Part shown: positions 28,492 to 36,753 of the stretch, in pieces | How the letters are laid out: each line of letters opens with the position of its first letter | Position numbering within the stretch: the first letter of the stretch is position 1 | Source of the DNA: Candidatus Poribacteria bacterium | GTDB taxonomy: Bacteria; Poribacteria; WGA-4E; WGA-3G | Length of the DNA stretch: 64,000 nt | NCBI GenBank assembly: GCA_028824685.1 | Contig: JAPPCZ010000106.1 | Location: 1 to 64,000, forward strand | Direction of reading: 5' to 3' | Made by a program: the position numbers and the translations under genes | The notes under the pieces: generated by a model | Database searches by the model: none | Seen by the model: the letters and a program-made list of their open reading frames with translations, nothing else | Told to the model about the DNA's origin: nothing

Positions 28492-30429
28492 ATGCAAGAA
28501 AACGAAAATATGTCACATGAGCATGACGATGACGAAAATCACGATCATGCACATGACGATAATGACACTATGCAACACACACATGAGCATGACGATGATG
28601 AACACCACGCACATGCACATCATGAAGAGAGTTTTATTCGCAAATATATCTTTTCGCTTGATCATAAAATGATCGGAAAGCAGTTCCTGATCTACGGTTT
28701 GATTATGCTTTTCGTAGGGGGCGGTCTCGCTTTGCTCTTTAGATGGCAGCTTGCTTATCCTGAAAGACCGTTACCTATCATCGGTGCTTCGGAAAAGTAC
28801 ATGGAGGACGGAGAAGTTGTTACCGGTGCTGATAAAATGTGGGAGCGGATTTACGATTCAGACAAAGAAGAATGGCTTGAGGCGCACATGCCGAACGGTG
28901 TCGTTGAACCAGCAATATATAACATGCTATTCACGATGCATGCCACTATAATGGTATTCTTTGTCGTTGTTCCTATATTGGTTGGTGCGTTCGGAAATTT
29001 CTTGATTCCTCTAATGATAGGGACGCGGGATATGGCGTTCCCAATTCTCAACATGCTATCATTTTGGCTTGCCGTACTCGCAGCAGTTATAATGGCAGCC
29101 GGTTTTATTGTCCCGGGCGGACACGCTTCCGCAGGCTGGACAGGTTACGCGCCATTATCGGTTGACCCACAGTGGACAGGTGTTGGATGGGGACTCAACC
29201 TATGGGCAATCAGTTTGTTGATTCAGGGATTTTCGTCTTTAGTAGGTTCCATAAACTATATCACAACGGTTATCAACATGCGCGCACCAGGTATGACGTG
29301 GTTACGACTGCCATTGGTTATTTGGTCCCTATTTATCGTAGCGGTTTTGTTGCTCCTCGCTTTTCCCGTGCTCTCTTCTGCTTTGGCTCTTCTCATCTTT
29401 GATAGACTTGCGGGAACTACGTTCTTCACTTCAACAGCTGAAGGTGGTGGAGACCCGCTTCTGTGGCAACATCTATTCTGGTTCTTTGGGCATCCTGAAG
29501 TGTATATCCTAATTTTACCGGGAATGGGAATTGCTTCCGAATTAGTAGCAGTCTTTTCGCGAAAACCGATTTTCGGTTACCGCTCTATGGTATACGCCAT
29601 GATTGCGATTGCATTTTTAGGATGGGTTGTTTGGGGACACCACATGTTCCAAAGCGGCATGCGCCCCGGAATGGGGGCGTTCTTCATGACGACAACGATG
29701 CTAATTGCCGTGCCTTCTGCTATTAAGACATTTAATTGGCTTGGGACAATGTACCGTGGTTCAATCCGATTTACAACACCGATGCTTCATGCTCTCGCCT
29801 TTGTATCTATGTTCGTAATCGGTGGGCTAAGCGGCATCTATATGGCGAACACGCCTGTTGATATATACATACACGATACTTATTACATTGTGGCACACAT
29901 CCATTATGTAGTTTTTGGTGGAAGTCTGTTTGCAATTTTCGGTGGTATTATCTTCTGGTTCCCGAAGATGTATGGACGCTATATGAACGATACGTTGTCC
30001 AAAATTCATTTTTGGTTAACCTTCATAGCCTTTAACTGCACTTTCTTCCCGATGCATATCCTCGGTGTAGGTGGGCATCGGCGGCGCATATCCAACCCAA
30101 TGGCAGAAGCAATTGATGTAGTGACACAAGAACAACTGTTTGCGGATATGAACATCTTTATCACAATGAGTGCATTTACGCTCGGTTTTGTGCAATTGAT
30201 ACTTGTCTTCAATTTTGTCTGGAGCATATATCGTGGTAAGGTAGCTGAAAAGAACCCGTGGAATGTCAATACATTGGAATGGGAAGCACCGACACCTGTG
30301 CCACACGGCAATTTTGCCCAAATTCCAACTGTTTATCGTGGTCCTTATGAATACAGCGTCCCTGGCGAAGAATCTGATTTCATTCCACAAGCACAACCTG
30401 AGCATGCACCAGCAAGTGCTGGAGATTAG
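28492..30429 (+). CDS. coxA: Cytochrome c oxidase subunit I with His/Asp-rich N-terminus
   Basis: The 645-residue haem-copper oxidase catalytic subunit carries the CuB ligands in WFFGHPEVY and WGHHMF, and the His ligands in HDTYYIVAHIHYVV. The GHPEVY motif with its glutamate is of the A1 type with a D-channel. The first about 48 residues are a hydrophilic extension with 13 His and many Asp/Glu in HxH and HDDD-type repeats, which is unusual and looks like a metal-binding tail. Haem A synthesis genes follow. Confidence 0.97.
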   Translation: MQENENMSHEHDDDENHDHAHDDNDTMQHTHEHDDDEHHAHAHHEESFIRKYIFSLDHKMIGKQFLIYGLIMLFVGGGLALLFRWQLAYPERPLPIIGASEKYMEDGEVVTGADKMWERIYDSDKEEWLEAHMPNGVVEPAIYNMLFTMHATIMVFFVVVPILVGAFGNFLIPLMIGTRDMAFPILNMLSFWLAVLAAVIMAAGFIVPGGHASAGWTGYAPLSVDPQWTGVGWGLNLWAISLLIQGFSSLVGSINYITTVINMRAPGMTWLRLPLVIWSLFIVAVLLLLAFPVLSSALALLIFDRLAGTTFFTSTAEGGGDPLLWQHLFWFFGHPEVYILILPGMGIASELVAVFSRKPIFGYRSMVYAMIAIAFLGWVVWGHHMFQSGMRPGMGAFFMTTTMLIAVPSAIKTFNWLGTMYRGSIRFTTPMLHALAFVSMFVIGGLSGIYMANTPVDIYIHDTYYIVAHIHYVVFGGSLFAIFGGIIFWFPKMYGRYMNDTLSKIHFWLTFIAFNCTFFPMHILGVGGHRRRISNPMAEAIDVVTQEQLFADMNIFITMSAFTLGFVQLILVFNFVWSIYRGKVAEKNPWNVNTLEWEAPTPVPHGNFAQIPTVYRGPYEYSVPGEESDFIPQAQPEHAPASAGD

Positions 30430-30454
30430 TTGCTATAAGTATTTCTACCGTTAG

Positions 30455-30717
30455 GCGTCAATTTAGTAAAGATTTTCTTGTGGAGGGATTTATCCGCCCG
30501 ATTGGGAATATTGAGTTCCGTAGGAACGATATGTTTATAGAAAAACGTTAGCCTCTTTCTTGAGTTCCGTAGGAACGATATGTTTATAGAGACGAATTGG
30601 ATTCACATACCGCCTCTACGAGGCTCAAGAAGGATTTTACGAGGATTCTATAAACATATCGCCTCTACGAGGCTATACTAACTATTAAAAAACGGATTCA
30701 ATTCCTTAAATTGATGC
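30455..30717. mobile_element. 263-bp MITE-like element, copy 2
   Basis: It is homologous along its length to 8663-8925 and equally long. The ends are GCGTCAATTTAG and TTAAATTGATGC. It contains the same paired GAGTTCCGTAGGAACGATATG segments and inverted CGCCTCTACGAGGC segments. It sits between coxA and the haem A synthase gene. Directly after it is a GGTGCAGTTGGAAACCGCACC hairpin (30722-30742) of another dispersed family. Confidence 0.7.
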
Positions 30718-30769
30718 TTATGGTGCAGTTGGAAACCGCACCTATAAGAAATAGTCTGAAGTAATTAAC

Positions 30770-31717
30770 ATGAAGAAACAAATCAGTTATAGCCCCTGGC
30801 TACATCGGATTGCACTCCTCACCGCAGGAGCAACGTTTCTGTTGATTGTCATTGGAGGGATTGTTACAAGTACTGAGTCAGGATTGGCAGTACCAGATTG
30901 GCCAACGACCTTTGGGTACAATATGTTTCTATATCCGTTATCCGAAATGGTTGGCGGGATTTTATATGAGCATAGTCACCGATTAATGGGTTCGTTAGTC
31001 GGTCTGTTGACGATTGGACTGCTAATCATGTTATTGGTCAAAGATTCACGTAGGTGGATAATATGGCTTGGAGTCGCTGCTCTCATCGGTGTAAGTGTGC
31101 AAGGTGTCCTCGGAGGACTACGAGTTACCGAACTTAATCTTAATTTTGCGATAGTACACGCGTGTCTTGCGCAAGCCTTTTTTGCGCTGCTGTGTGGGAT
31201 ATGTTGGTTCACTTCTCGTGCCTGGTTTGAAAATCAAAATCAGTCTGAAAGTACTGTTGATACCGTTTCAGCAAAGAAATTACGAAGATTAAGTTTAATT
31301 ACAACTTGTTTAATATATGTTCAACTTATCTTCGGAGCAATTTTACGACATACAGGGAATAGGCTTGACGCACATCTCCTATTTGCATTCTTGGTAACGC
31401 TTCATATTTTTCTGCTGATAAAACGTCTCTTTAGTATGAACGAAGATACCGAAAGAATTGGTCAATCATTGCCTTTACTATTACTTGGATTGCTTGCGGT
31501 GCAGTTGATGCTTGGTCTCGGTGCTTATGTTACGAAATTAACAGCCGTAGGTGCAACAGCATCAGCACTACTTACAGATATTGTTACGACTGCCCACGTA
31601 GCAGTCGGCGCGCTCATGTTAGTGAGTAGTTTTGTGATTACATTGAAAATTTATCGGTTCACAGATACTTCAATTGCTATGGAAACACCTGTTACCAGTT
31701 CGTTGGTTACAGAATGA
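30770..31717 (+). CDS. ctaA: Haem A synthase
   Basis: The 315-residue protein with eight hydrophobic helices belongs to the COX15/CtaA family, which oxidises the C8 methyl of haem O to make haem A. Marks are GGIVTSTESGLAVPDWPTTFG near the N-terminus, the haem-ligand His in EHSHRLMGS, and the repeat-half equivalent VHACLAQAFF. It is followed 9 bp later by ctaB, so the pair supplies haem A to the oxidase upstream. Confidence 0.93.
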   Translation: MKKQISYSPWLHRIALLTAGATFLLIVIGGIVTSTESGLAVPDWPTTFGYNMFLYPLSEMVGGILYEHSHRLMGSLVGLLTIGLLIMLLVKDSRRWIIWLGVAALIGVSVQGVLGGLRVTELNLNFAIVHACLAQAFFALLCGICWFTSRAWFENQNQSESTVDTVSAKKLRRLSLITTCLIYVQLIFGAILRHTGNRLDAHLLFAFLVTLHIFLLIKRLFSMNEDTERIGQSLPLLLLGLLAVQLMLGLGAYVTKLTAVGATASALLTDIVTTAHVAVGALMLVSSFVITLKIYRFTDTSIAMETPVTSSLVTE

Positions 31718-31726
31718 GATTACATA

Positions 31727-32653
31727 ATGCGTTCAACAACAGCAACATTACCAGATAAAACAGAAGCGGCAAATCCGCCATCAAAAACCTTCGTTTTCGT
31801 TAGGCGAGTGGAGGACTATATTGAACTCACTAAGCCGCGATTGGTAGCAATGATATTAATTACTACCGCTGCAGGTTTTTATCTCGGCACACAACATCCA
31901 GTAAATTGGATGCTTTTCCTACATACACTTGTCGGGGCTGGTTTGACAGCCGCTGGAGTTTTAGGACTAAATCAATACTTGGAACGCGATATAGATTCGC
32001 AAATGGAACGGACAGAGCAAAGACCACTTCCTGCAGGTAGGATGCATCCCATGGAAGCACTACTTTTTTGTGTATTCCTGACGGGAAGCGGAATGCTTTA
32101 TTTGACGTTTCTCGTAAATCCGCTTAGTGGGTTTGTTATCTCACTAATAGTTGTGAGTTATCTGTTTGTATACACGCCACTTAAACGGAAAACGTCATTA
32201 TGTACACTAATCGGTGCGGTCCCAGGCGCATTGCCACCTGTTGTCGGATGGGTTGCAGCGCAAGGCTCACTTTCTGGAGCAGCAGGAGTATTATTTGCCA
32301 TTCTCTTTCTATGGCAACTTCCACATTCGCTCGCAATCGCCTATATCTATCGTGAGGACTATGCAAACGCAGGTTTGAAGTTGTTACCTGTTATCCATCC
32401 GGATGGCGCAAGCACACGTCATCAAATCGTAATTAACTGTGTGGCACTCTTTGGTATTGGACTTCTTCCTACGCTGTTCAACATAGCAGGAGGAATATAT
32501 TTTTTTGCTGCACTACTCGTAGGTGGGATGTTTTTGGCAAGCGGTGTTTATTTGCAGAAAACACACTCTGTAAAAGCGGCACGATATGTGTTGTACGCAT
32601 CTTTGCTGTATTTACCACTGATATTCATTACGATGGCAATTGACAAAATATAG
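31727..32653 (+). CDS. ctaB: Protohaem IX farnesyltransferase (haem O synthase)
   Basis: The 308-residue UbiA-superfamily membrane prenyltransferase shows the first Asp-rich motif in NQYLERDIDSQMERT and the YTPLKRKTSLCTLIGAVPGALPP-type loop (written here only by its start and end) typical of CtaB. It converts haem B to haem O for CtaA. An N-terminal soluble extension of about 30 residues precedes the first helix. Confidence 0.94.
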   Translation: MRSTTATLPDKTEAANPPSKTFVFVRRVEDYIELTKPRLVAMILITTAAGFYLGTQHPVNWMLFLHTLVGAGLTAAGVLGLNQYLERDIDSQMERTEQRPLPAGRMHPMEALLFCVFLTGSGMLYLTFLVNPLSGFVISLIVVSYLFVYTPLKRKTSLCTLIGAVPGALPPVVGWVAAQGSLSGAAGVLFAILFLWQLPHSLAIAYIYREDYANAGLKLLPVIHPDGASTRHQIVINCVALFGIGLLPTLFNIAGGIYFFAALLVGGMFLASGVYLQKTHSVKAARYVLYASLLYLPLIFITMAIDKI

Positions 32654-32674
32654 TGCGATCATAGGAGTCTTCAA

Positions 32675-32950
32675 GTGGAAAAGCAGGAAAGTCGCAGGCG
32701 AAATCGTAAAGTTGGCATTATATTATGTCTTGTTTTTGTCGGCATATTCACTATCTCAACGATAGGACTTGTTTTAGGTTTTGAAGCATCTCCACCGATA
32801 AAAAAAATAGTTTACTGGAGTACCACAATAATTGCCGGTGGCATTGGGGTTTTCCTGATAGGTGCATCACTTGTTGAGATAATTGTCAAGATTGTCAAGC
32901 CGGTACTTGTAAAGATTAGAAAAAGAATAGCTCGTAGATTACGCGAATGA
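32675..32950 (+). CDS. Small two-helix membrane protein
   Basis: The 91-residue protein has a basic N-terminus, two hydrophobic helices and a strongly basic tail (RKRIARRLRE). The GTG at 32675 is the start. I do not recognise the family. Its place between ctaB and a subunit III gene suggests an oxidase assembly or accessory protein. Confidence 0.6.
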   Translation: MEKQESRRRNRKVGIILCLVFVGIFTISTIGLVLGFEASPPIKKIVYWSTTIIAGGIGVFLIGASLVEIIVKIVKPVLVKIRKRIARRLRE

Positions 32951-32972
32951 TGATACATAGTGAGAATTGTAA

Positions 32973-33542
32973 ATGACCGAAAGTCGCCCATTAAGCAATG
33001 CCAAGTTGGGAGTTTTAATTCTGCTCGGAGCTGAGACGATGTTGTTCGTCGGTTTGGTTGGGGCATTTTTGGTGTTTCGGATGGGAAACTTGACCTGGCC
33101 ACCGTTGTCGCACGCTGATATCCAACTTCCACGTTTGGTAACTGGTATCAATACCGGACTTCTGATTATAAGCGGTCTTACAATGTTTCTGGCACTACGT
33201 GCAGTTCAGCAAGATCAAGTCAAACAACTACGCAATTTCTTGGTGTTCACAGGAATATTGGGGCTATTTTTTCTGGGAATCCAAGGAAGTGAGTGGATAC
33301 AACTTGTTCATAAAGGATTAACGCTTCAATCTGGTATATATGGTGGCATCTTCTATGTGCTTATTGGATGTCATGCGGTTCATGTGTTAGGAGCAGTGAT
33401 TTGGTTGGCAATCATTGTTAGTAAGGCGATAGCAGGGAAGTTTTCCGCTGTCCGTTATACTGGCGTTGAAACATGTGCAATTTATTGGATTTATGTGGTC
33501 GCGCTATGGCCAATCCTTTACGTTTTGGTATACCTTGTTTAA
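32973..33542 (+). CDS. Cytochrome c oxidase subunit III-like protein (first copy)
   Basis: The 189-residue protein has five hydrophobic helices and the subunit III pattern: LGAETMLFVGLVGAF, LRAVQQDQ, LGIQGSEW and a C-terminal WIYVVALWPILYVLVYL. The second copy at 34791 has the more typical GFHGLHV and WHFVDLIW motifs. This one has HAVHVLGAVIW and IYWIYVVALW. Two subunit III genes in one operon suggest either a divergent subunit or a separate accessory role. Confidence 0.85.
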   Translation: MTESRPLSNAKLGVLILLGAETMLFVGLVGAFLVFRMGNLTWPPLSHADIQLPRLVTGINTGLLIISGLTMFLALRAVQQDQVKQLRNFLVFTGILGLFFLGIQGSEWIQLVHKGLTLQSGIYGGIFYVLIGCHAVHVLGAVIWLAIIVSKAIAGKFSAVRYTGVETCAIYWIYVVALWPILYVLVYLV

Positions 33543-33552
33543 TGGAGATGTT

Positions 33553-33780
33553 ATGATTCGCCAAATTCTCGTATGGATTTTACTTGTTGGGATTGCAGGC
33601 ATAATCATTCCGGTTACACTTGAGGCATGTCCCGCTTGTAAAAACCTTGACGAACCGATTGCACGAGGTTTTAATTGGAGTGTGCTATTTATGATGGCGA
33701 TGCCGTTCACGGTTTTTGGAATTATCGGTGGTAGTGTGTTCTATCATTACCGCCGGGCAAACAGAAACCTGAATGCGTAA
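33553..33780 (+). CDS. Small CPAC-motif membrane protein
   Basis: The 75-residue protein has a signal or anchor helix, then EACPACKNLDEP and a second helix, and a basic tail. The CxxC motif at the outer face could bind copper or be redox-active. The ATG at 33553 has GGAG 6 nt upstream; an in-frame start far upstream would overlap the subunit III gene and is not credible. It is too small for a family assignment, but its place in the operon suggests an oxidase accessory protein. Confidence 0.65.
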   Translation: MIRQILVWILLVGIAGIIIPVTLEACPACKNLDEPIARGFNWSVLFMMAMPFTVFGIIGGSVFYHYRRANRNLNA

Positions 33781-33804
33781 AACGCTGTCCTCAAAAGGAA
33801 AAAT

Positions 33805-34692
33805 ATGTCAAGCGGTGCTACAAATAAGAAAAGTGTCAGTTCTTGGATTCAGTGTATTGACTGCCGAGAAGGGATGCTTAAGATTGCACCGCAAAGTGTG
33901 TCTCTCATTCTAACGGACCCGCCCTATTTTCTTGATGGAATGGACGACAGTTGGGATACACAACGAATAAAATCAAGACTCAAAAAAGGCGTAGTCGGCG
34001 GAATCCCTGTTGGAATGAAGTTTGATCCCGCACAGGGACGGAATCTATACCGATTTTTGAAACCGATTGCGGAACAGTGGTTTCGTATAATCAAGCCGGG
34101 CGGGTTTGTACTCTGTTTTTCACATCCCAGGCTTTCGCATCGGGCAACGCTTGCAATTGAGGATGCCGGTTTTGAAATTCGGGATATGTTAGCGTGGCGA
34201 TACGAAGGACAGGCAAAAGCATTTACACAAGACCATTTTGTCAGAAAACGAGACTTACCGGTAGATGAAAAGGAGAAAATAATCAAGGCTTTGGGCGGCA
34301 GGAAAACACCGCAACTCAAGCCACAAATGGAACTTATCATTCTTGCACAGTCTCCCCGTGAAGGCACGTTTGTAGACAATTGGATGCAACACCAGACCGG
34401 ACTCATTGACGTATCAGACCCAGTTGTGGAGAACAACCGCTTTCCAGGAACTGTCATACCTGTATCTAAACCTCGGGAGAAGTTTGGACATATTGCTGCC
34501 AAACCAGTGCCTTTATTGCGGCACTTAATCAGAATTTTCTCTGCAGAAGGTACTGTCGTGTGTGATCCCTTTGCAGGATCTGGTTCTACAGGGATCGCGG
34601 CATGTAAAGAAGGACGAGATTTTATCGGGTTTGAGATTGATAGTGAAATTGCAGCAATTGCGGATGCCCGACTTCAAGCGGGTACCCATTAG
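33805..34692 (+). CDS. DNA methyltransferase (N6-adenine/N4-cytosine, beta-class order)
   Basis: The 295-residue protein has the catalytic motif DPPY at residues 38-41 and the SAM-binding DPFAGSGSTG at 254-263. Motif IV preceding motif I is the order of beta-class amino-methyltransferases such as CcrM. DPPY favours N6-adenine, but N4-cytosine cannot be excluded. No restriction endonuclease is adjacent. It lies between two subunit III genes on the same strand, 24 bp after the CPAC protein and 98 bp before the second subunit III gene, an unexpected place for such a gene. AAAGGAAAA precedes the ATG. Confidence 0.9.
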   Translation: MSSGATNKKSVSSWIQCIDCREGMLKIAPQSVSLILTDPPYFLDGMDDSWDTQRIKSRLKKGVVGGIPVGMKFDPAQGRNLYRFLKPIAEQWFRIIKPGGFVLCFSHPRLSHRATLAIEDAGFEIRDMLAWRYEGQAKAFTQDHFVRKRDLPVDEKEKIIKALGGRKTPQLKPQMELIILAQSPREGTFVDNWMQHQTGLIDVSDPVVENNRFPGTVIPVSKPREKFGHIAAKPVPLLRHLIRIFSAEGTVVCDPFAGSGSTGIAACKEGRDFIGFEIDSEIAAIADARLQAGTH

Positions 34693-34790
34693 TAATTATT
34701 ATAATCTATTCGTAAATTTTAGCGTGGACAAATGCCTCTGAATGCTTTTTATGAGGCAATATCTAAACAATAGAAAAGGAGTTTAGTATA

Positions 34791-35441
34791 GTGGAACAAG
34801 CTACCACTTTAGAACATACTGAAGACGTATACGAACCTTCGCTTACGCCCGATAGTCTCGGTAAACTCGGCATGTGGATTTTCCTGATTGGCGATACCAT
34901 GTCGTTTGGTGCGCTGCTTGCGGCTTATGCAGCAATCCGGGCAGGTGCTGGTGTAATTGGATGGGTTCCACCAAGTGACATACTCGGTATTAACCTGACT
35001 GCTTTTATGACGTTTCTATTGATTTGCAGTAGCGTGACAATGGTTAAATCGTTAGAGTCAATTCAAAAAGGTAACGTATCTCGAATGTGTACCTTCCTTG
35101 CCTTAACTATCTTAGGTGGTGTTATATTTCTTGGACTGCAGGTGTATGAATGGACACACCTGATTAAACATGGGTTAACGCTCACTGGTCTCCCTGAGCA
35201 CGGGCTAAAAGGTGGTGCTATTGCAGGTTCAACACTTTTTGGTCCTACTTTTTATGCCATCACAGGTTTCCACGGGTTACACGTCACAGGTGGGGTGATC
35301 TATCTGATCGTGATATTGATACATGGGTTGCGCGGCAGATACACAGCAGAATTTAACCATGAGGTAGAAATTGTCGGACTCTATTGGCACTTTGTTGACC
35401 TCATTTGGATTATGGTTTTCACCTTTATCTACCTACTGTAG
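34791..35441 (+). CDS. ctaE: Cytochrome c oxidase subunit III
   Basis: The 216-residue protein has typical subunit III motifs: GMWIFLIGDTMSFG, LQVYEWTHLIKHG, GFHGLHVTGGVIYL and WHFVDLIWIMVFTFIYLL. GTG start with AAGGAG 9 nt upstream. Subunit IV follows 12 bp later. It is the better subunit III candidate for the aa3 enzyme. Confidence 0.94.
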   Translation: MEQATTLEHTEDVYEPSLTPDSLGKLGMWIFLIGDTMSFGALLAAYAAIRAGAGVIGWVPPSDILGINLTAFMTFLLICSSVTMVKSLESIQKGNVSRMCTFLALTILGGVIFLGLQVYEWTHLIKHGLTLTGLPEHGLKGGAIAGSTLFGPTFYAITGFHGLHVTGGVIYLIVILIHGLRGRYTAEFNHEVEIVGLYWHFVDLIWIMVFTFIYLL

Positions 35442-35453
35442 GAGGACATAAAT

Positions 35454-35789
35454 ATGGCTCAAGACGAACACAAAGATCATCCAAAATACATGTATATTTT
35501 CTTGTGGCTTTTTATATTGACTGTAATTGAAATTGTAGTAGCAATTCCTGAATATTCAATCGTCCTAAAAGCCATCTTATTGATCGGCTTAGCATGCGGT
35601 AAGGCATTCTTAGTTGCTGCCTATTTCATGCATCTTAAGCTTGAAAAACGAACTTTGGCAGTAATCGTAATCACGCCTTTCCTTATCTGTGTTTTCCTTG
35701 TGATTATGCTGATGCCCGATCTTACATCAGATAATCGACACGAAGGGATTGAAAAACCAGCAGAGGTCGTTGATACTACGGCTCACTAA
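35454..35789 (+). CDS. ctaF: Cytochrome c oxidase subunit IV (prokaryotic)
   Basis: The 111-residue protein has three hydrophobic helices, with the family's KAFLVAAYFMHLKLEKR segment in the middle. GGAGG precedes the ATG. It is the last structural subunit of the operon, directly behind subunit III. Confidence 0.9.
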   Translation: MAQDEHKDHPKYMYIFLWLFILTVIEIVVAIPEYSIVLKAILLIGLACGKAFLVAAYFMHLKLEKRTLAVIVITPFLICVFLVIMLMPDLTSDNRHEGIEKPAEVVDTTAH

Positions 35790-35833
35790 GGTTTAGCAGG
35801 TGCTATATTCTGTCTGCAGAAGGCGCAGTAATT

Positions 35834-36469
35834 ATGGAGAATCAGACTGACAACCGTGATCAAGAGCAACGCAAACTTGATAAAAGCACGCTGCCATGGG
35901 TTATATTAGGTCTCATTATTATAAGTATCGCTATTTTCAATTTGTTGCCATTTTATTTAAAAAAAAAGGAGCAAACACCGGAAATAGTTTACGCAAACGT
36001 TCCCGATTTTAGTCTGACCAACCAGCAAGGACAACCTTTAGGTTTATCCGATTTACAAGGGAAAATTTGGGTTGCTGATTTTATTTTCACCCACTGTCCA
36101 ACGATTTGTCCTGTGATGACGCAGGAAATGGTAAAACTGCAATCAGAATTTGACTCAGAGCCTGTCTATTTTGTTTCTTTCACGGTGGATCCGGAACGAG
36201 ACACCCCAGAAGTTCTGTCGCGTTATGCAGGACAATACGGTGCAGACGAGCAACAGTGGCATTTTCTAACAGGTGAAAAGGATCAGATTTACCAATTGGC
36301 GAACGAAGGTTTTAAATTATCTGCAGCACAACATGGGGGTGGGTTTCCGCATAGCGCAAGATTTGTTCTCGTGGCACCAAATGGAACAATTCACGACTAC
36401 TACGATAGTCGCAGCAAACCAGCGATGAAGCGTTTACGTAAAGATGTCAAAACACTTCTCAAAAAATGA
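35834..36469 (+). CDS. Sco1/SenC/PrrC copper chaperone
   Basis: The 211-residue protein has one N-terminal transmembrane helix and a thioredoxin-like domain with the copper-binding pair in THCPTICPVM and the distal His in GGFPHSARFVLV. It delivers copper to, or reduces, the CuA site of CoxB. The stop codon overlaps the next start by four bases. Confidence 0.94.
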   Translation: MENQTDNRDQEQRKLDKSTLPWVILGLIIISIAIFNLLPFYLKKKEQTPEIVYANVPDFSLTNQQGQPLGLSDLQGKIWVADFIFTHCPTICPVMTQEMVKLQSEFDSEPVYFVSFTVDPERDTPEVLSRYAGQYGADEQQWHFLTGEKDQIYQLANEGFKLSAAQHGGGFPHSARFVLVAPNGTIHDYYDSRSKPAMKRLRKDVKTLLKK

Positions 36470-36744
36470 AGGATCTGAACCTATTAATTTCCATCGCAGC
36501 ATTTGTAGTTCATTTCCCGTTTGGATTTTTTCGTGTACGATATAAAAAGTTCAGTCGGCCTTGGAGCAGATGTCTATATATTCCAATTGTGCTGAATATC
36601 GTTGTGCGACGGTTTGTCCTTGATTGGCAATGGCAAACAGCAATAGTTTACTTATGGCCAGCAACCCTGTTGGCACATATCCTCGGAGGTTTTATCGGTT
36701 CGCGCTACAAACTTGATGATAAGACAGAAATAGTAGACGAGTAA
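36466..36744 (+). CDS. Small hydrophobic protein behind sco
   Basis: The 92-residue protein has two to three hydrophobic segments (ISIAAFVVHFPFGFF, TAIVYLWPATLLAHILGGFIG). Its start overlaps the Sco stop codon (ATGA), so the two are translationally coupled. The family is not recognised. An accessory role in oxidase assembly is likely only from position. Confidence 0.6.
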   Translation: MKDLNLLISIAAFVVHFPFGFFRVRYKKFSRPWSRCLYIPIVLNIVVRRFVLDWQWQTAIVYLWPATLLAHILGGFIGSRYKLDDKTEIVDE

Positions 36745-36753
36745 GGAAATATT

